A stretch of DNA of 64,000 nucleotides from Streptomyces sp. RKAG293 (lineage in GTDB: Bacteria; Actinomycetota; Actinomycetes; Streptomycetales; Streptomycetaceae): contig NZ_JAJOZB010000001.1 of NCBI RefSeq assembly GCF_023701745.1, forward strand, positions 3,974,501-4,038,500, in the 5' to 3' direction. Shown here one piece after another: positions 59,801 to 64,000 of the stretch (positions within the stretch are counted from its first letter, which is position 1; each line of letters begins with the position of its first letter). Below the pieces are notes generated by a model. That model saw only the letters and a program-made list of their open reading frames with translations, searched no databases and was not told the DNA's origin. A program made the position numbers and the translations under genes.

Positions 59801-62800
59801 GAGTGGCGGTAATACCGGTGTAGGTGCCGGTGGTGCGGCCGATCAGGTCGAACGTGGAGGTGAGGGACTGCTGGCGTGCGTCGGTGGTGGTGACCAGACG
59901 TCCGGCGGTGTCGTAGCTGCTCTTGGTGGTGCCGGTGTCGGGGTCGGTGGCTGAGATTTGTCGGCCACGTAGGTCGTAGGAGTACGTCCAGGTGTTCTTG
60001 CCTGTCGCATCGGTGCGGGACGCCGGGTTGCCGGCGGGTGTGTAGGTGTAGGTGGTGATGTCCGCATCAGCGGCATGTCCGGTCGCGGAAGCAGTCTTGT
60101 ACTGCCACAGCTGGCTGGTGCGGCCCAGGCTGTCGGTGATGGTGGTGTTGGCGGTGGCGCCGTTGGGCGGGGTGACATTGATCTGGTCGAGGCCCGGGTA
60201 CTCGGAAGTGGTCCGCGATTGTTCTACGCCGTAGGAGGAGAACACTGTGGCGGTGGGACGACCCTGACCGTCGTAGACGGTGCTGGTCTGGCCCGGCACC
60301 TGACCGTCAGTGGTCTGGAACAGCGTGGTGGCGGGACCGGAAGTATCGTCGTAGTACGGGGAGCGGGTCTCGATGGCCCGCCCGTGGGAGTCATAGAGGG
60401 TGTCGGTAAGCACCCGCCCGTGGTAGGCAGAGATACCGGGGGTGTCCTGGGTCTGGCGGACCTGGCCAAAGCCATTGAGTAGCTGGACCGACCGGTTGTA
60501 CTGATGGCCGTCCGCGCGCAGGGTGTCGGTGGTCACCGTCGAGGGGGCGGAAACACCGTTGACCGCGTAGGTGTAGACGAGGTTGGCCGCCTGGCTCGTC
60601 GTGCGGCCCGGTTGCCAGACGCGGGTCAGGCGGCCGAGCCCGTCGTATGCCTGATTCGTGGTCTTGCCATTGGCGTCGGTACTCGACAGAGCAACGTCTC
60701 GGGTGTTGTCGAGAGTGCTGGTGGTCGTCCAACCAGTGGTCTGCCCGGGCGCCGGCGCGGTGATCTTGATGGTGGAGGGCAGTTCGCCCGGGGCTGCCGG
60801 GGTGTAGACGGTGCTGGTCGTCGCACCGGCGGGATGCTGAGGATCAGTGGTGTTCGGGTCGGTGACCGTGGCGATGCGACCGTATGCGTCGTAGGTGCTC
60901 GTCGTAGTGGTCACGAAGACCGGCGCACCGTTGCCGTCGTAGTGGTCCAGGACCTGGACAGAGCTGGCGTCGCCCGTGATTCCGGCTTGGCCGAGGGCCT
61001 GGCCGTCGTAGAGCGTACGCGTATTGGTGACGGTGTTGGCAGCCGTCGCTGTGGCGGTGCACGCGTTGTTGCCGGAGAGACTTCTGCTCTCAGAGACCAG
61101 CCCTGTCTCCAGCGGGTTACTGCTGGCGGCATAGAAGCTGACGGTGCACTGGTCAGGCTGCGCATCGGCGGTGGACAGCACGCTGACAGTGCGATTGGCG
61201 TAGGCCGGATCCGTGCGGGTCGTCGTGGTCGCGGTACGCCAGGTGCCGTCGGCTTTGAGCGACTTGGAGGTGGCCACGGTGGTGGTCTCGTTGTACCGCG
61301 CGACCAGGTCTGGAAGACCAGATCCCCGGACGTGCGTTCCGGTGGTGGAGGGACCGGTGGCCTTGGTGACCGAGTAGCTGGTAATACTGCCGCCGGCACG
61401 GTCGTAGGTGTCGTTCTCCAGGACCTGTCCGGATAGCCAGTCGGCGTCCGTGACCTGCTCTCCGAGCGAGTTCGTGGCCTGCACGGATTTGGTGCCGCCT
61501 GCTGCGGTGGCGTCGCCGTCCATGCCCTGCAGGTATTTTGTTGCCGTCTGTGAGACGGGCCCATCCTGCCCGGAACCGATGGTGATGGTGACGGTGGCAA
61601 AGCCCCGGAAGTCGTCCCAGGTCCGCGACTTGGGGTCGGTCAGTTCACTGTCGTTTCGGTGCCAGGCAGCCGGACCGTACTGGTAGTTGGTGACCTTCGC
61701 CGTGGCGTGAGCGACCGGGTCGCTCTCGGTGATGTCCTTGACGGTGTAGTGGTTGAACCAGTCCGAGATTGGGTCCGCGCCAATGGCCGAACCGGGCGGG
61801 GACCATTTGACGTTGTAGCAGGCCATCGTGTCGCTGTCCGCGGAGACGGGCATGACCTTGTTCACGCGGGAACAGGCGGGCAGGTTGTAGTCGACCACCA
61901 CCTGCTCTCCGGTCTCCGTGGTGATTGCCTGGATGCGGGGCCGGTTGAAGGCGGTCGGAGCCGGGACCAGATCGGTGCCGTCCACCCGGTTGGGCAGTTC
62001 GACGGGCGTGAAGGTGACCTTCGGCAGGGTGATGGCCGGAGTGGAGCTCTGGCCGGTGCGTTGGATGGCCGCCAGCCACAGCGTGGGCTTGTTCCCGTCC
62101 GCCGGGTCGGGATAGGTGTGGGTGAGGGTAAAAGCGTCGACCGGCTTGTAAGCGCCTGCGGACAGCACCTGGGTGGCGATGGACGCCAGGCGGGTGTTGG
62201 ACCAGAACGTCGGCCCATAGTTGGTGCATGTACCGGTGCTGGGGCAGTTCTGGTCATAGGGCACGTCCGGCCAATGCGCGGCATTGGCCGCCGATAGGAC
62301 AGCACCCGTGCAGGTAAAGCCGCCAGCGGTGGAGCAGCGTCCCTCCGGAGCCGGGGTGAAGATGACCTTGGCCGCGGGCTTGAGAATTCCCTTGGCAGTG
62401 ACCTGATCGGCAAGTCGCTGGCCGTAGCCGATGGAGGCGACCACCCCGCCGCGGGTGTACGAAGTGAGGGTTCCGGTGCCCTGGTTCTGGCCGCCACCGC
62501 GGGAGTACCAGTTGGTCTCGGGCGTGTACGTGTAGGTGGTGAGGTTGCCGTGTGAGTCGACGGCGTAGTCGAGGTTGAAACGCCAGCCCATCTGGCACCA
62601 CGAGGCGGTGCCCTTGGCCGCGTCGTAACACGGATCCCCGGCCTTGGGTGAGTAAACCGGCTCGGTCCAGGCCGAGTTGGTGGCCGGGTCGCTCTTGTCA
62701 CCACCGGGCAGGTGGTTCAAGCCGAAGTAGTACACCGATCCGCTGGCAACGCTGACCTTGATGTATTCGCCGGAGCCGGTCCCGTTCGCGGCACCGGTGA

Positions 62801-64000
62801 GGAATTCGACCTTCGAGCCGTCGTCGTTCTTCAGCCGCCACTTCCCGGTGGCGTCGTCATGGACGAGTTCGCTGGAGTGCCCGGCCAGGGACAAGGAGGC
62901 GTTGTATCCGGCCCAGCAGCTGTCACCCGACTTCGGAATGCCCGCCTTGTCACATGCCTTGTAGGACCGCTCAACGAATCCCGGGCTGTAGTCCCAGCCG
63001 TCACCGACCCACGATGCCTGCGCGTTCGTGGAGGACGTTCGTCCGTCGACCGAGGAGGAGTTGTACGACAGAGCGACCTGCGGGGCGGTACCGCCCAAGG
63101 CGGATGGCACCGGGATGGGGTAACCATAGCCGAAGCCACCGCTGTTGGACCCTGCCGACCAGGCCGCGCTCGGCGTCAGACTGGATGCCTTATAGGTGCC
63201 GCCTCCGCCGGACGGGGTTGCCGTCGCGGCCAGGACCAACGGTGCCGGGGCTGAGGTTCCCGTCGTGCTGCGGGCGGTGATCGGGCTCTGTGCGGCGGGG
63301 AGGGTCACGTCGGTGACCAGGCGCCGGGTATTCACGTCGTAGTGGGAGACCACGGGGGTCTGCTGCAGGCAGCCTTTGACCTGGGGTGTCGTCAGCGCGC
63401 AGGCGGGCAGTGTGACGAGGTGAGCGCGGGTGGCGGCGTCAGCTCCGTAGGCGACGTCGAGCTGATCCGCGCCGATGCCGACCGCTATGCGCCCGGCCGG
63501 GCTGGCGTCACCGCGCTGCAGGGTGATGAGCGGCCCGGCGATGCCTGCCGCCCGTGCGTTGGCGGGAGCCGCGACCGTGACCTTGACTTCCGAGTTTTTT
63601 GGAGCGGCCGGAGACGCCGTCCCGGGGGGCGTGGCGCGGTCACCGGGCTTGTTGGCCGTGGCTATCGGGGTCAGCCACACAGGTAGGTGGCCGGCCTGAG
63701 TGGTTTGTGAGGTGGCGAAGGTCGGGCTGGTGCTCAGGTTGGCGGTGGCCGCACCGTTCTGGGACAGTCCCGCAGTTGGCCCTGTCCACGCCCTGGGGAC
63801 CTTGTAGTGCGGCTTGGCCGCAGCCGGGCGCGGAGCGTCACTTCCCTTGACCGAGCCGGTCTTCGGCAGGGCGGTGCCGGGCGGAGACCAAAGCTTGTGC
63901 CAGTCCGGTGACGCGGCACCGGCCTCGGCCGACACCGGCCCCAGCAGCGTCGCGGTAGTGGCCAACACCGTGACGGCGCCCAGCCAGCCGCGCCGCGACC
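56859..64000 (-). CDS. Secreted RHS polymorphic toxin with Hint and HNH nuclease domains, 5' end beyond window
   Basis: At least 2380 codons, open to the right edge; the first residues seen (SRRGWLGAVTVLATTATLLG) look like the body of a signal peptide, so the true start lies outside. After a linker come an SpvB-like region (FGYGYPIPVPSALGG), many YD/RHS repeats (YDAYGRIATVTDPNT, YDLRGRQISATDPDTG), and the RHS core end (NLGAREYQPTTGRFLNPDPL). Counting from the first in-window GTG (63968), a Hint domain starts at Cys2111 with STQHHPYW and ends VLVHNC (2251-2256), the expected self-cleavage point. The last ~115 residues hold an HNH nuclease: CPYC, EFEHVRP, CKPCN. It likely kills neighbours by DNA cleavage. 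Confidence 0.9.
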   Translation of the reverse strand, partial: SRRGWLGAVTVLATTATLLGPVSAEAGAASPDWHKLWSPPGTALPKTGSVKGSDAPRPAAAKPHYKVPRAWTGPTAGLSQNGAATANLSTSPTFATSQTTQAGHLPVWLTPIATANKPGDRATPPGTASPAAPKNSEVKVTVAAPANARAAGIAGPLITLQRGDASPAGRIAVGIGADQLDVAYGADAATRAHLVTLPACALTTPQVKGCLQQTPVVSHYDVNTRRLVTDVTLPAAQSPITARSTTGTSAPAPLVLAATATPSGGGGTYKASSLTPSAAWSAGSNSGGFGYGYPIPVPSALGGTAPQVALSYNSSSVDGRTSSTNAQASWVGDGWDYSPGFVERSYKACDKAGIPKSGDSCWAGYNASLSLAGHSSELVHDDATGKWRLKNDDGSKVEFLTGAANGTGSGEYIKVSVASGSVYYFGLNHLPGGDKSDPATNSAWTEPVYSPKAGDPCYDAAKGTASWCQMGWRFNLDYAVDSHGNLTTYTYTPETNWYSRGGGQNQGTGTLTSYTRGGVVASIGYGQRLADQVTAKGILKPAAKVIFTPAPEGRCSTAGGFTCTGAVLSAANAAHWPDVPYDQNCPSTGTCTNYGPTFWSNTRLASIATQVLSAGAYKPVDAFTLTHTYPDPADGNKPTLWLAAIQRTGQSSTPAITLPKVTFTPVELPNRVDGTDLVPAPTAFNRPRIQAITTETGEQVVVDYNLPACSRVNKVMPVSADSDTMACYNVKWSPPGSAIGADPISDWFNHYTVKDITESDPVAHATAKVTNYQYGPAAWHRNDSELTDPKSRTWDDFRGFATVTITIGSGQDGPVSQTATKYLQGMDGDATAAGGTKSVQATNSLGEQVTDADWLSGQVLENDTYDRAGGSITSYSVTKATGPSTTGTHVRGSGLPDLVARYNETTTVATSKSLKADGTWRTATTTTRTDPAYANRTVSVLSTADAQPDQCTVSFYAASSNPLETGLVSESRSLSGNNACTATATAANTVTNTRTLYDGQALGQAGITGDASSVQVLDHYDGNGAPVFVTTTTSTYDAYGRIATVTDPNTTDPQHPAGATTSTVYTPAAPGELPSTIKITAPAPGQTTGWTTTSTLDNTRDVALSSTDANGKTTNQAYDGLGRLTRVWQPGRTTSQAANLVYTYAVNGVSAPSTVTTDTLRADGHQYNRSVQLLNGFGQVRQTQDTPGISAYHGRVLTDTLYDSHGRAIETRSPYYDDTSGPATTLFQTTDGQVPGQTSTVYDGQGRPTATVFSSYGVEQSRTTSEYPGLDQINVTPPNGATANTTITDSLGRTSQLWQYKTASATGHAADADITTYTYTPAGNPASRTDATGKNTWTYSYDLRGRQISATDPDTGTTKSSYDTAGRLVTTTDARQQSLTSTFDLIGRTTGTYTGITATPANQLTSATYDSISGAKGHPVASTRYVGGAVTGSAYTSQINSYDVGYQPTSTTVTIPASEDKLAGAYTSEADHDPITGALTYSYAPAMGDVPAESLDYTYDVNGALSSFGSANITYDLSTDYDAFGRALRTTVNPWGTQIVATQNYDQATGRLLSSWLDKQTAANGATQQSTYDYNPAGQLTAVQNIPDNTPAQTDLQCFSYDYLNRLTTAWTDTGGTTSKPQPSTPNVGGCKNTTPTSGATAGATTVGGPSPYWTSYGYDSTGNRTGLTQHDTAGNTSKDITTTQSFAPAGQTNQPTTAPDTGGGTGGPHGLISSTSTGPSNPGSSAYQYDAAGDTTAVTTTAGTTTLKWDSEGKLASATPTGSVGSTYVYDAGGGQLIRRDPGKTTLNLGVDELTLDTTTKQLHDTRTYPLPNGLTAVVQGTTLTWQVSDPHGTAELALDATTLAETRRPTDPFGNPRGTTPTAWAGDHGFVGGTQDLATGLTNLGAREYQPTTGRFLNPDPLLNADTPQQWNGYAYAGNNPTSNSDPSGMLCMRGDCNAPGAGLNGGNGPAPGDKQYDANVSYCSAHNCDNPTRPPTKNDIDALSGSGGGGGGGKKKHSGALGWLSDAGDWVEDHAAPITGVVVEVTTFSVCMGLGAAAAPETAGGTLVAATAVCGGMAADANYLTVEALSGSDKSTSESLQEQAVVITGGALTAGATSAVTQVVLNKLAFREAVTLGCNSFPANVGVLLSDNSREDISAIEIGDRVQATDPLTGTTKPETVTAVTVTQDDKDFTDLTVDAGDNDQTITSTQHHPYWNASRNQWVDAADLRFGETLRQPNGTRLTVKAVRNYHRAIVTYNLTVNQLHTFYVVIGDSSVLVHNCPIDLTPKYTRREYKRPTTGVRLAAIAKSPTCPYCGERPSVEFEHVRPQKEDWDSGGWLSSRDVRSDRVNDPSNTTGACKPCNASKQDKPIGAGPGQWWPPGWTPGVMWPLGGHP
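57207..57638 (-). other. Hint autoprocessing domain of the RHS toxin
   Basis: This part of the RHS gene encodes a Hint (intein-like) domain: start Cys in GCNSFPANVG, the block B T-x-x-H-like STQHHPYW, and the end VLVHNC with the His-Asn pair. In polymorphic toxins it releases the C-terminal toxin after delivery. The downstream toxin tip is 56859-57206. Confidence 0.8.

Overview
The window is very GC-rich, uses GTG, TTG and even CTG starts, and carries a run of core actinobacterial genes (an hrdD-type sigma factor, sepX/glpR and glp, a fruR-fruK-fruA operon, mtnP, and a zinc-ribbon protein behind a CIRCE element). Together these point to a Streptomyces chromosome. The left 51 kb looks like conserved core DNA and the right 12.5 kb is a mobile, toxin-related island. 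LAYOUT. 1-4 kb: the 5' end of a cbiM-type Ni/Co transporter gene diverges from a tricorn-like S41 protease gene, which is followed by a 19-bp x 8 tandem repeat and a terminator. 4-11 kb: a translationally coupled Baeyer-Villiger monooxygenase / hydrolase / short-chain dehydrogenase operon, a MerR regulator, and an MFS exporter fused to a winged-helix domain. 11-20 kb: iron-sulfur, DNA-alkylation-repair (Ada-AlkA plus Ogt), MMPL/TetR and LacI/hydrolase genes. 20-26 kb: tRNA-Ala(CGC), then sepX/glpR, an acetyltransferase, mog, moaC, glp and galU, joining cell division and molybdenum-cofactor type genes. 26-38 kb: a penicillin-acylase family protein, a K+/H+ antiporter, transporters, a Ruc-like zinc-ribbon chaperone, mtnP, mscL, small membrane proteins, a Cds1-like PLP enzyme and a group III truncated hemoglobin. 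38-47 kb: LtrA, VIT, the fructose PTS operon, hrdD, a questin-oxidase-like protein and a His-rich lipoprotein. 47-51.5 kb: a TetR/MFS drug-efflux pair, a MarR gene, and the ohr/ohrR peroxide module. 51.5-64 kb: an IS5 remnant, a CdiI-like immunity gene, an IS5-type element that appears to carry a HAD-like passenger gene, a conserved unknown gene, a SUFU-like immunity gene, and a secreted RHS polymorphic toxin (Hint domain plus HNH nuclease tip) running off the right edge. HOW IT WORKS TOGETHER. Several operons use 4-nt ATGA or TTGA stop/start overlaps. Two promoters match the thiol-stress sigma factor SigR consensus (GGAAT-N18-GTT): one before hrdD and one before the Ruc-like gene, where it overlaps a near-perfect HrcA operator. 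A striking genome habit is short tandem repeats placed at gene 3' ends or between genes (periods 12, 15, 16, 18, 19, 22 and 39 bp). One of these forms a 60-codon ORF that exactly bridges fruK and fruA. The RHS tip and its immunity genes have lower GC than the core, as expected for exchanged toxin cassettes. All family assignments are by reading motifs by eye; no database search was run.
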